A DNA stretch of 64,000 nt, taken from assembly GCF_040760075.1 (NCBI RefSeq), contig NZ_CP142884.1:4588001-4652000 (forward strand). The letters run 5' to 3'. The DNA comes from Sphingobacterium sp. R2. Lineage in GTDB: Bacteria; Bacteroidota; Bacteroidia; Sphingobacteriales; Sphingobacteriaceae. The notes beneath the pieces were generated by a model. It made no database searches and was not told the DNA's origin. It worked only from the letters and a program-made list of their open reading frames with translations. A program made the translations under genes and the position numbers. Below are positions 36,093 to 45,700 of the stretch, one piece after another. Every line of letters starts with the position of its first letter. Position 1 is the stretch's first letter.

Positions 36093-36112
36093 ATCTTAAA
36101 ATTTTCCTAAGC

Positions 36113-36120
36113 CAAAGGTA
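36113..36120 (-). promoter_or_regulatory. -7 element TACCTTTG for pepD
   Basis: Exact TAnnTTTG on the minus strand, 20 bases before the pepD ATG. No TTG at 17-23 bases upstream is evident. Confidence 0.45.
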
Positions 36121-36219
36121 CTCGATTTTTATCAGATATCCTTTGATTATTGACTGGGAATAAAAACAAAAGACAGGCGCCATTCGTTCTAATAAGGATG
36201 TAAACATGAACATAATATT

Positions 36220-37704
36220 ATGCATAAACCAGTACAAGTTGAAAGAAAAGATATTTACTTTAAGCCAGATAAAAAAAGAGTGCTAGCACGTTTCTTTTTT
36301 TTAGGAGATGATCGCACAATCAAAGTCATTAAACGCATCTTATCCCTTAAAGAATCGCAGCGGAAAGAAGTCTTTGGGCAGGTCCTGCGGAGCTATACGA
36401 AAAGGCATCGGAGTATTGTTCATATCTTTGAACGAAATTTTGACCGGGTAAGCCACTTATTAGCAAAGATTCCTTTTTCAAGAGAGAAACTAAGTCATAT
36501 TGACAAGTTACTGATTGGCTCTTACTTTACCATGGAGTATTCGATAGAGTCTGCGGCGTTGTTCAATCCGTCCATCATAGAACATCCGGACCAGACAGAA
36601 TTGTTTAAAGGGGAAAAACGTGTTATTCTAAGTTTCAGGGCCACTGGCGAAGGCCATGTCTCTTCCATTGTTTTTCGCTCGGGCACATTGGATGTTAACA
36701 ATAATATTCATATTGACTATGTCGGTAGTTTATTGGACAAACCTATTCAGGTCAAAAATCATCGTTATCATAAGGAATCTTTCTTAAAGAAAATGAATGA
36801 GCTACATGCCGATCCCACTGAAGTAAAGTCTAAACTGGAGGCAAAACTGACAGATACCTTTACTTACGAGGAATTGAAGCGGTATATTGATGAAGTGCGC
36901 CATGATAGCGAGGAAAACCTTGAAAATGTGACATTTTTACAGCAGGCATTCTGGCTCGCTTCCTCGCATTATGAAATGACATTCTCCTGGGACACTTCTA
37001 TTTCAGAACGCGTGATATTTCCGCTCGCTGACACCGAAAAAAGAGGTATTGAAGATGCCCGGTTTGTGCAGTTCAAAGATGAGAAGGGTGAGAGCGTATA
37101 TTATGCAACCTATACCGCCTATGACGGATTTAGCATTCTCCCTAAGCTATTGACCACAAAAGATTTTTACCATTTTAAAGTGAAACCTATCTATGGTGAA
37201 ATCGCCAATAAGGGTGCCGCATTATTTCCACGAAAAATAAACGGACGATATGCCATGCTCTGCCGCATCGACGGTGAGAACAATTATATTGCTTACTCTA
37301 ATAATATTAATATATGGCAGGAAACGGCAATCCGCATTCAAGAGCCCGAATATCCATACGAATTTGTGCAGATTGGTAATTGCGGGTCGCCAATAGAAAC
37401 ACAATATGGCTGGCTGATCCTTACCCATGCCGTAGGGCCAATGCGTGAGTATGTTTTGGGGGCCTCCCTTTTGGATCTGGATAACCCCCATGTTGAAATT
37501 GGTCGCCTACATAGCCCCTTGATGACACCAAATGATGAAGAACGAGAAGGATACGTACCTAACGTCATTTATTCTTGTGGAGCGATTGTACACAATGACT
37601 ACCTCATTTTACCGTATGCAATGTCTGATTATGAGTCCACTTACGCAACTATCAAACTCGAAGATTTACTACTCGCTATCTTAAACCCTGATCGGTATCT
37701 TTAA
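36220..37704 (+). CDS. GH130 family glycoside phosphorylase
   Basis: A 494-residue protein of family GH130, whose members phosphorolyse or hydrolyse beta-mannosides. The five-bladed propeller region shows FSRATGEGHVSSIVFRSG-like (here LSFRATGEGHVSSIVFRSG), ERVIFPLADTEKRGIEDARFVQF, the family-type EDxRF segment, YTAYDGFSILPKLLTTKDF, LFPRKINGRYAMLCRIDGENN, and IYSCGAIVHNDYLILPYAMSD near the end. An N-terminal helical region of about 130 residues precedes the propeller, as in the longer GH130 proteins. The specific substrate is not visible. Its last 29 bases overlap the end of the opposing GT4 gene. Confidence 0.85.
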   Translation: MHKPVQVERKDIYFKPDKKRVLARFFFLGDDRTIKVIKRILSLKESQRKEVFGQVLRSYTKRHRSIVHIFERNFDRVSHLLAKIPFSREKLSHIDKLLIGSYFTMEYSIESAALFNPSIIEHPDQTELFKGEKRVILSFRATGEGHVSSIVFRSGTLDVNNNIHIDYVGSLLDKPIQVKNHRYHKESFLKKMNELHADPTEVKSKLEAKLTDTFTYEELKRYIDEVRHDSEENLENVTFLQQAFWLASSHYEMTFSWDTSISERVIFPLADTEKRGIEDARFVQFKDEKGESVYYATYTAYDGFSILPKLLTTKDFYHFKVKPIYGEIANKGAALFPRKINGRYAMLCRIDGENNYIAYSNNINIWQETAIRIQEPEYPYEFVQIGNCGSPIETQYGWLILTHAVGPMREYVLGASLLDLDNPHVEIGRLHSPLMTPNDEEREGYVPNVIYSCGAIVHNDYLILPYAMSDYESTYATIKLEDLLLAILNPDRYL

Positions 37705-39889
37705 AAGCACGATATACTTCAATATAAGCTAAATAGAAACACAGGGTGCTTTCAGCCCCTTGGTTTCTATTGATGCCATACGATTCCAAACCATCGCAAC
37801 AACCCTTGGTCTCCTCGTCATAAAGTCCAAGACGAAGATCATTTTCTCCCAAAAACCAGCGAAACGAGGCAATCATTCGGTTAAAATAGATTTTCTTCTT
37901 CGTCAGTTTAAATGCTTCGCGATACATAAATACCATCGCCGTTACATCAAGAGGCTGCTGGCCAAATTTGCTGATATGCTTGCCTTGCTTGGCCCATTCC
38001 TGATTTCCAACCAATGAAAGCGTGCCATTTTGTATGGTTATGCTTTCGAGAAATTTGAGTGTAGATAGTCCTAAATGTTTTATTTTATCATCGTTTAAAA
38101 ATGAACTTGCGGCCAACAACGCATAGGGCAATATCGCATTGTCATAAGTCAATACTGATTCAAACCATTGCCAATGTTCATCAGAACTGGCGTCATATTC
38201 CCACACCAACTTACCAATAAGAGTACGCATCAACTCTATCATTACTTCATCGTTGGATTGGTCATGCAAATATTCTGCAATTCCCAATACGGTATATGCT
38301 ATTGCACGAATGGAGCGCAACTGACTGAAATTTGGCACAGCTCTAAAAAATAATTCGCGTCCCAATTGATAGTAGCTAGTCAATTCAGTTTTACGAAGAA
38401 GTACGCCCAAGGCCCATATTGTCCGCCCAAAAGAATCTTCCGAACCAACTTCATCGAGAAAATTATGCTGGAAATCCATAAAATTATGAAATAGTCCATC
38501 TTCGCGCTGGTGATAATAGATATAACTGAGGTAAGTGGAGATACGACGATCTAACTTCTTATCAGCAAAATCATCTTGAGCCAATAAGGTGAGTAGAAGT
38601 GCTCTGGCATTATCGTCGATGCAGTAGCCTTCTTTGTAGTTTGGCAGTGAATACGTTGCATGCTGCAAGATACCGACTTGATTAGTAAGTCGATCAATAT
38701 GCTTCCAACTGAATTTGGGCATTTCATCTTTTGTAAAGGCTACATTTTCTTTCAGGCTGTCGGAGGTTGGAATGATTCTTTCCAAAACCCGCGTATAACG
38801 AAGGCCTATATTTTTCCAGTTTAACTCTCTTCCGAACGCGCTCGCATTTTCTCGCAATGTGGTGCGATAATCTAAATTTGAGAACAGATTTTTAAGCACT
38901 TCAGCCATTCCGGCTGAATTTTTAAATTCAACCAGTACCCCTCTTCCATCGGCAAGCAATTCCTTGGCATGCCAATAAGGAGTAGACACTACCGCTGCTC
39001 CCGCTCCGATGGCATACGATAATGTCCCACTGGTAATTTGCGCCTCGTTAATATAAGGAGTGACATAGACGTCGCAGGCGCATAGATACTCGACAAGATC
39101 GGACTGGCTGACGAAGGAATTAACAAATCGGACATGTTCCTCCAAATGGTAGGCTTCTACTAGACTGCCGAGATACTCCCGATATTCCTCCCCCGAATGC
39201 GCCAATACATTCGGGTGTGTTTTACCAACGATGAGGTATACTAGATCAGGCTCATTTTTGACCACTTCGGGTAGAGATTCAATCACCATTTCAATACCTT
39301 TATTTCGTCCCAAAAAACCAAAAGTTAACAGAACCTTCTTCCCTGACAGGCCTTTTTTAAACTTTGCAAGTTCATGATCCAAGGTAAATTCTGGCACTCC
39401 GTGATGTATTAATACAACTTTTGTCGTATTGACCCTATAAATATTTTTGAGTAATGTTATCGCATAATTGCTCATCACAGTAACAATCGAAGCCCGCTTA
39501 ACAATTTCAATAAGAATAGCTTTCTCATCGACATTCGGCTTTTCCAGGATGGTGTGAAAATTAACCAGTAATGGAATATGCAGTGCATTGATCAAGGATA
39601 AGATATACATCCCGCTATTACCACCAAAGATACCGTACTCGTGCTCCAATATCACACAATCGTAACCGTTTTCATTAATATAGTTGGCCGCTTCGATATA
39701 CGACAGCTGAGCATGTTGGTTGATTTGGAAAACAACTTCATTGGGATATACATAATCCCGGTCCGCAACAGCAAAAACATGTTGTGTCAATTCCTCATTA
39801 TGCAGCGAAACAGCCTGCAACAAATCTGATGTAAAGGTGGCAATACCACATTCTTTCGGTAAATAGGTACTTATATAAGCGATCTTCAT
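37676..39889 (-). CDS. GT4 family glycosyltransferase with a C-terminal alpha/alpha-toroid domain
   Basis: A 737-residue cytoplasmic protein in two parts. Residues 1-380 form a GT-B glycosyltransferase (MKIAYISTYLPKECGIATFT, VLLTFGFLGRNKGIEMVIESL, GTLSYAIGAGAAVVSTPYWHAKELL). Residues 400-737 form a helical repeat domain (YCIDDNARALLLTLLAQDD, FGRTIWALGVLLRKT, DVTAMVFMYREAFKLTKKK) resembling alpha/alpha barrels. Such GT4-plus-barrel proteins commonly neighbour GH130 genes in Bacteroidota, and here the two are convergent with overlapping ends. A role in mannose-containing oligosaccharide metabolism is inferred from this partner. The acceptor is unknown. Confidence 0.82.
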   Translation of the reverse strand: MKIAYISTYLPKECGIATFTSDLLQAVSLHNEELTQHVFAVADRDYVYPNEVVFQINQHAQLSYIEAANYINENGYDCVILEHEYGIFGGNSGMYILSLINALHIPLLVNFHTILEKPNVDEKAILIEIVKRASIVTVMSNYAITLLKNIYRVNTTKVVLIHHGVPEFTLDHELAKFKKGLSGKKVLLTFGFLGRNKGIEMVIESLPEVVKNEPDLVYLIVGKTHPNVLAHSGEEYREYLGSLVEAYHLEEHVRFVNSFVSQSDLVEYLCACDVYVTPYINEAQITSGTLSYAIGAGAAVVSTPYWHAKELLADGRGVLVEFKNSAGMAEVLKNLFSNLDYRTTLRENASAFGRELNWKNIGLRYTRVLERIIPTSDSLKENVAFTKDEMPKFSWKHIDRLTNQVGILQHATYSLPNYKEGYCIDDNARALLLTLLAQDDFADKKLDRRISTYLSYIYYHQREDGLFHNFMDFQHNFLDEVGSEDSFGRTIWALGVLLRKTELTSYYQLGRELFFRAVPNFSQLRSIRAIAYTVLGIAEYLHDQSNDEVMIELMRTLIGKLVWEYDASSDEHWQWFESVLTYDNAILPYALLAASSFLNDDKIKHLGLSTLKFLESITIQNGTLSLVGNQEWAKQGKHISKFGQQPLDVTAMVFMYREAFKLTKKKIYFNRMIASFRWFLGENDLRLGLYDEETKGCCDGLESYGINRNQGAESTLCFYLAYIEVYRAFKDTDQGLR

Positions 39890-40052
39890 TGAAATAATAA
39901 TTATTGGATAAAGCCCAGAACTAGGCTGAAGCAGATGTGTGCTACATTATTTAAATGCTTTTCGGACGAAAATTGTTTTGTCACATCGGGAGGAATTCAA
40001 AGAAAAGGTACTTGGGGGGGTGAATCCCCTATGAACGGTCGTTAGATTAGTA

Positions 40053-40083
40053 TTGTATTTAATCATCAATTTGTCTATGTTTG
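40053..40083 (+). promoter_or_regulatory. Promoter TTG-N20-TATGTTTG for the sugar acetyltransferase gene
   Basis: TTG at 40053-40055, a 20-base spacer and an exact TATGTTTG at 40076-40083. The leader to the ATG at 40105 is about 20 bases. Confidence 0.65.
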
Positions 40084-40104
40084 CCAACTAAAAGGAAGTA
40101 CTGA

Positions 40105-40692
40105 ATGAAATCACCAAAAGAAAAAATGATTGCCGGCCTTCCCTATCTTGATTCGGATGGACAGTTATTTAAAGATAGGCAATACGCCAAAGAAGAGCTT
40201 AAGCGATTTAACGATTCGGAACCTAAACAAATCAAATTTAGAAAACAGATTATTCAGAAACTATTTAACGCAACAGGACATCGTTTTTTTCTTGAGCCTC
40301 CATTTCGTTGTGACTACGGCTATAACATTACTATTGGCGAAAACTTTTACAGCAATTATAGTTGCACTATTTTAGACTGTGCTCCAGTTACTATCGGCGA
40401 TAATGTACTGTTTGGACCCAATGTGAGCCTATTCACCGCCGGTCACCCCCTTCATTTTGAAGCAAGAAATCAAGGCTGGGAATTTGCGCTGCCAATCGTT
40501 ATTGAAGATAACGTATGGATAGGTGGGCATGTTGTTGTCAATCCCGGCGTCCGGATTGGAAGAAATACGGTGATTGGCTCTGGATCAGTCGTTACTAAAG
40601 ATATTCCATCAAACGTCATAGCGGCTGGCAATCCTTGCCGGATCCTTCGCCCGATAACTGAATCGGATCGAATCGACTACGTCGAAAGTTAG
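40105..40692 (+). CDS. Maltose/sugar O-acetyltransferase (Maa/NodL/LacA type)
   Basis: A 195-residue left-handed beta-helix acetyltransferase that transfers acetyl from acetyl-CoA to sugars. The N-terminus MKSPKEKMIAGLPYLDSDGQL is the Maa-type start; then come RCDYGYNITIGENFYSNYSCTILD, the catalytic-His segment FTAGHPLHFEARNQGWEFALP, hexapeptide repeats (VWIGGHVVVNPGVRIGRNTV, IGSGSVVTKDIPSNVIAAGNP) and RPI at the end. Single gene with its own good promoter. The physiological substrate is not visible. Confidence 0.93.
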   Translation: MKSPKEKMIAGLPYLDSDGQLFKDRQYAKEELKRFNDSEPKQIKFRKQIIQKLFNATGHRFFLEPPFRCDYGYNITIGENFYSNYSCTILDCAPVTIGDNVLFGPNVSLFTAGHPLHFEARNQGWEFALPIVIEDNVWIGGHVVVNPGVRIGRNTVIGSGSVVTKDIPSNVIAAGNPCRILRPITESDRIDYVES

Positions 40693-40760
40693 TAAAGCCA
40701 CACATGCTGGATGAACCAGGAGCACCCTATTATTGTATTTACTGACCTTGGCGAATAAAA

Positions 40761-41162
40761 TTACCTTAGCGCTAATGAATAGGTGACGGTGGTATCCTTT
40801 TGCTTTACCGCATCAAAACCGTTCTTTTTCCAAAAGTGCTGTTGATCAAGAAGGGCTTCGGCTAGCACAACTTTACCATTAAATGTACCTATAAATCGTC
40901 TAGCGTAGCCTAATAATGCCGTGCCTATCCCCTGCATTCTAACATGTGGGGCAACGGCAAGAAAATGGATGTTGTAGTTATCGCCGAGAGAAATCAGGCT
41001 GAGAACACCAACGACATCATTTCCATCGTAGGCTGCAAAATGCGTGGCTTCAAAATCGCCATCTAGCATTACTTCACCAAGCTTCCCCTCGGGAGAAAAG
41101 ACTTCTTTTCGCAGTTTCCAAGTTCGGGCAGCAAAGACTTGCTCAATGTACCAATCCATCAT
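40761..41162 (-). CDS. GNAT family N-acetyltransferase
   Basis: A 133-residue GNAT protein with the acetyl-CoA motif VAPHVRMQGIGTALLGYARRF (V-x4-RxxGIG) and VVLAEALLDQQHFWKKNGFDAV for the C-terminal strand-helix. The substrate is unknown. Its start overlaps the NAD(P)HX-repair gene by 20 bases, so the two are translationally coupled. The second Met (41159) is an alternative start. Confidence 0.8.
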   Translation of the reverse strand: MMDWYIEQVFAARTWKLRKEVFSPEGKLGEVMLDGDFEATHFAAYDGNDVVGVLSLISLGDNYNIHFLAVAPHVRMQGIGTALLGYARRFIGTFNGKVVLAEALLDQQHFWKKNGFDAVKQKDTTVTYSLALR

Positions 41163-42666
41163 ACTCCTGTTCTAATCCAATCAGTGCACTGGAAAGATAG
41201 TTGATTGTGTCGGAAGGCAACAAGGAATAGACTCCAATCTTCTCTACCGCAATATCTGCTGCACGCCCATGGATATATACACCCATAATTAGAGCTTGTT
41301 TGGATGAATACCCCTGTCCTAGAAGCGCTGCGATGATACCTGTCAGGATATCGCCACTGCCACCCGTCGCCATCCCAACATTCCCTGTACTGTTGAAATA
41401 GAGTGCCCCATCGTTCATGACCATCATGCTATTGGCCCCTTTAACCAGCATATAAAATTGGTGTTTGACGGCGAAAGCTTTTACTTTTTCCATCTTTTCG
41501 AAATCATCCTTCCAAGGACCCAATATTCGACTAAGCTCTTTTGGATGTGGAGTCAATATACTGTCTGCCGGTACAAATGCCCATAGATCAGGATCTCGAG
41601 CAAGAATATTCAATGCATCGGCATCTAATACCAACGGGGTATTACTTTTAGTGAAAATAAATACCTTTAAGGCATCAATAGTATATTGCGTTGTACCCAT
41701 GCCAATACCCATACCAATAGATTGATAACTCGTGATGTTGGGGATTTGGGTAATAAAATCCGTTTCAGTATCTGTCAAGATCATTGCTTCGGGCACAGCA
41801 GTCTGTAAGATCGTATGGCCACAAGCGGGCACATATGCTGTGGCTAAACCGCATCCGGCGCGAAGGGCTGCTCGTAACGCAAGCTGCACAGCTCCCATTT
41901 TACCCTTACTCCCGCCAATAATCAACGTATGACCAAATGTCCCTTTATGATCAAATTTCCGTCGCTTTCGATAAAAAGAAGCGACAAGGAGCTGATCAAC
42001 ATAAAAGAGATCAGTTTCTGTTTCGTCAATGGCCAGCCGACTGAGATTGATATCCAACACCTTAAAGTCTTTGACATACCATTGGTTTTCCGGCAGTAGC
42101 AAGGCGAGCTTGGGCGCCTGAAAGGTAAACACAAAGTCTGCCCTAACAACTAGAGCATCAGGCGGCGTATTTTTATCCGCAAGAAGCCCAGAAGGCATAT
42201 CCACTGAGTATATTCTTGCACCGCATCCATTTATACTCGAAATAATACCATTCCATTCTGCTGTGAGGACTGTATTTAACCCATAACCAAACAGGCAATC
42301 CAGTACGATTGCATTGGAAGGAATATCCACTTGCTCTTCGGGATTGATCTTTTGGATTACTTGGTTGGACAAACGCTTTTGATTAGCAAGATTGTCAGCG
42401 GAATACTCCTCCACATCGACGATGTAGACCTTTACCATTGCCTGCTCTTGATTCAATAAGCGAGCAAGAACCAGGCCATCACCACCATTATTCCCTTTGC
42501 CACAAAAAATGTAAAATGTTTCACGCTCCATCCGGGAATGAAGTCTTTTAACTTCCTCAAAAACAACAGTTGCAGCACGCTCCATAAGATCCAGGCTGTT
42601 GACACCTTGATCCTTTAATGTTTCGCCATCGATGCTCCTCATTTGCTGAGCGGATAGTATCTTCAT
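41143..42666 (-). CDS. nnr: Bifunctional NAD(P)H-hydrate repair enzyme (epimerase and ADP/ATP-dependent dehydratase)
   Basis: Repairs hydrated NADH/NADPH in two steps. The 507-residue product joins an N-terminal YjeF_N epimerase domain (about 1-215; QQMRSIDGETLKDQGVNSLDLMERA, FCGKGNNGGDGLVLARLL, DCLFGYGLN) to a C-terminal NnrD kinase-fold dehydratase (about 225-500; GTFGHTLIIGGSKGKMGAVQLA, LTPHPKELSRI, GNVGMATGGSGDILTGIIAALLG). Both carry their glycine-rich nucleotide motifs. It is followed by an overlapping GNAT gene. Length and layout match the usual fusion. Confidence 0.95.
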   Translation of the reverse strand: MKILSAQQMRSIDGETLKDQGVNSLDLMERAATVVFEEVKRLHSRMERETFYIFCGKGNNGGDGLVLARLLNQEQAMVKVYIVDVEEYSADNLANQKRLSNQVIQKINPEEQVDIPSNAIVLDCLFGYGLNTVLTAEWNGIISSINGCGARIYSVDMPSGLLADKNTPPDALVVRADFVFTFQAPKLALLLPENQWYVKDFKVLDINLSRLAIDETETDLFYVDQLLVASFYRKRRKFDHKGTFGHTLIIGGSKGKMGAVQLALRAALRAGCGLATAYVPACGHTILQTAVPEAMILTDTETDFITQIPNITSYQSIGMGIGMGTTQYTIDALKVFIFTKSNTPLVLDADALNILARDPDLWAFVPADSILTPHPKELSRILGPWKDDFEKMEKVKAFAVKHQFYMLVKGANSMMVMNDGALYFNSTGNVGMATGGSGDILTGIIAALLGQGYSSKQALIMGVYIHGRAADIAVEKIGVYSLLPSDTINYLSSALIGLEQEYDGLVH

Positions 42667-42788
42667 CGTTCTTCTTATTTTTATTGAAAGTAACTAATCC
42701 TGAGATCAAATAAAAATATCAGTATACTTTTTGGCTAAGGATAGTGATGTACATGCAGATTTAAGCTTTCGCTGTCAATGAGCGCTTT

Positions 42789-45700
42789 CTATTCACTTGC
42801 GATGACCTGCTTCACTCCTCCAGTTCGTTTCAGGGTACCCCATGTATTTAATTCTCCTTTAATGGCTTTTTTGACCGACTTAAATAAGACGAAGTACATC
42901 AATTGGCGCCAGAAAAAACGTTGTGGAAACAAATAAATTAAGTTGACCAGCTTTTCTCCTTCCAATTTAAACGCAATAGCCGCAAAGCAAATATCGACGG
43001 CAACAAATAGGAAGTAATAGAACATCACCTGACCAAAACCCGTATGCAATGAAAACAATCCGGCAATTCCTGTCCAGCTGATACCATTTACCTCACTTAG
43101 GGAGAAAAGACCGCTTACCAAGGAGAACAGCATAAATATGTCGGCCAAAGGTGCAAATAGCGGAAGAATAATCTGAAAGATCAGGATATTGGGCATTCCA
43201 ACCATACCAAAATAGCCGTATCTCGGATTTAATAAGGTCTGTTTATTCTTCCAAAAACTTTGCAATACACCAAAACTCCAGCGGAATCTTTGCTTAAAGA
43301 GCATGCCAACCGTATCTGGCGCTTCGGTATACGCGATTGCTTCTGATGCATTACGAACGATATAGCCGGCTTTTAATATACGCATGGTTAAATCACAATC
43401 TTCCGCTAGGGTATCGGTTGTAAATCCCCCCACCTCCAAAAGAGCGGATTTACGAAAGGCGCCAATTGCTCCAGGCACTACCGATATCATATTGAGCAGA
43501 TCAAAGGCTCGTCGATCCATATTCTGTGACGTGATGTACTCGATCGATTGCCAATGCGTCAAAATATTATGTACATTACCGACCTTCACACTTCCGGCAA
43601 CCGCTGCAACCTGGTCCTTATTAAAATACTTCATCAATTGTTTTAATGCATTTGTCTTTAGTTGCGTATCGGCATCGATGCAGAGCACAAACTGCGCTTG
43701 GGATTGTTGGATACCATAGTTAAGCGCAGAAGCTTTGCCCCCATTTTGTTTGGTAAACAGCCTTACTTTAGGATGGTCGCCATACACCTTACTAACCAGC
43801 TCAAACGTTTTGTCTTTCGATCCGTCATCCACAAAAACCAATTCATAATCTGGATAATCCAAATTCAAAAGACTTTTTATCGTAGCCAGTACGGTTATTT
43901 CTTCATTATAGGCAGGAATAATAACGCTCACCTTGTCTTGAGGATCAACTATCAATTGGGAATGTTCCTTTTTACTCCTTCGCTTTTGCCGGATTGCCAA
44001 ATAAGCGATCATTGCTGTTCTAAAAATTGCCAATACAATGGCAATGGAAAAAACCAGATTCAAGAAGATGTTACCATAAAACAAGGTTCCTAAGAACAAG
44101 CGGTTGGAAGATCCACTAAATCCCGAATCGGAAGCATTTTCAACAGGTGGCATCAATTCATCTCGTTTTTTGCCCATTAAATCACCAATCGTTGCAAATT
44201 TATATCCATGAGATTTAAAATAATGAATAATACGTGGCAAGGCGGCTATGGTCGCTTCTCGATTGCCTCCAGCATCATGTAATAGGATAATGTTTCCATT
44301 ATCGCGTTGTTTGATGACTTCATTATAGACTTCATCTGCTGTACGGCCAGGTACCCAATCGTTGGGATCGATGTATTCGCCAATATTGATATAGTTCTCT
44401 TTACGGCTCTGGGCCACGGGCAGAATTTCGGCCACCGTCTGTGGTTCGGCATCCGCATTAAAAGGAGCTCTGAAAAGAATTGTACTATGACCGGTTATAC
44501 ATTCAATGATCTTTCGGGTCGCGTTCAACTCGAACTTAACACGATTTGGCCCTATTGTGGACATATCGGGGTGAAAAAAAGTATGGTTACCGATTTCATG
44601 TCCCTCCTGGTATTCGCGACGGACCAGATCCATATTTTTCTCAGCCATCATACCCACAAGAAAGAAAGCTCCCGGAACACGTTCTTTTTTTAAGATGTCC
44701 AATACTTGTGGCGTATAAGTAGGATCAGGCCCATCATCAAATGTGAGCACCACCGTCTTGTCTCTTTCTCCAAAGCGCTTAATAACGTAATTGCTCGGTG
44801 TTTTTACATACACTTGGTCCTGAATCATTAGCGTCGATGAATCGTAAATAAATTTAACTTCCCCAGGAACCGGGCTATTCACCAAATCCAAAATCTCCCC
44901 ATCGCCAATATATTGAATCCCTCCAACTAGGATTTGTTGTATCTTTCCAAAGTCAAATGGATCTTTCTTTAAGCTTTCTTGACTTAATGATCTTGAAATA
45001 AAAGACCATAAACGGGCGTCTTCACTACCTAAACGCCAAAGAGCAATACCGGCTAATCCCCAGTCATCTGCTTTACGGATAAGATTAAAATAGGTTGCTG
45101 CATCTGTGAAGTAAACATCATGATGCATTCCTCCTCCGTCGGTATAACTAAAACTTAGATTTGCCGATTCGGGATTAAAAGCAATCTTGGCATTGTAATT
45201 ATGCGCCAAAATGACTGCATTATCATAAGTCAATGTCTGTCCAACACTACCTTTAGGCCAGTCATAGCCATAACATGCCAACGCCAAAATTACCTTGTCC
45301 GCATTGACCTTACTACAGAGCTCATCGAGATTTTTTTCGACCCATGCCTGATGGGAGATAGCGCCTGCATTACTTTCAATGGAATGTTGATCATAGGCCA
45401 TTAAGATTATGTAATCATTATATTTCTGCAAGGCAATCGGGTCGTAATCATCATTTTCGGGCGAAATATCCTGCGACACAAGAAGCCCCTCGGTATGAAA
45501 CACGGTATAAATGTGAGCCATAAAATCATTTAATTCCTTCCGGTCGTCCAATTGTAAGTTTTCAAAATCAATATTTACTCCCCCAAAACCATCTCGCTTC
45601 ACTTTTAACAGAATATCGTCTATAAAACGTTGTTGTTTTTCTGGATCAACTAAGATTGCTTTTACGGTTTGCCCGTCAAAATCGTTACCATTAAAATTTG

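Noticed and set aside
35485..36099. A 204-codon plus-strand open frame antisense to pepD
   Set aside because: pepD on the minus strand has clear M20 motifs throughout; the antisense frame has low-complexity Ser/Pro-rich sequence and no family resemblance.
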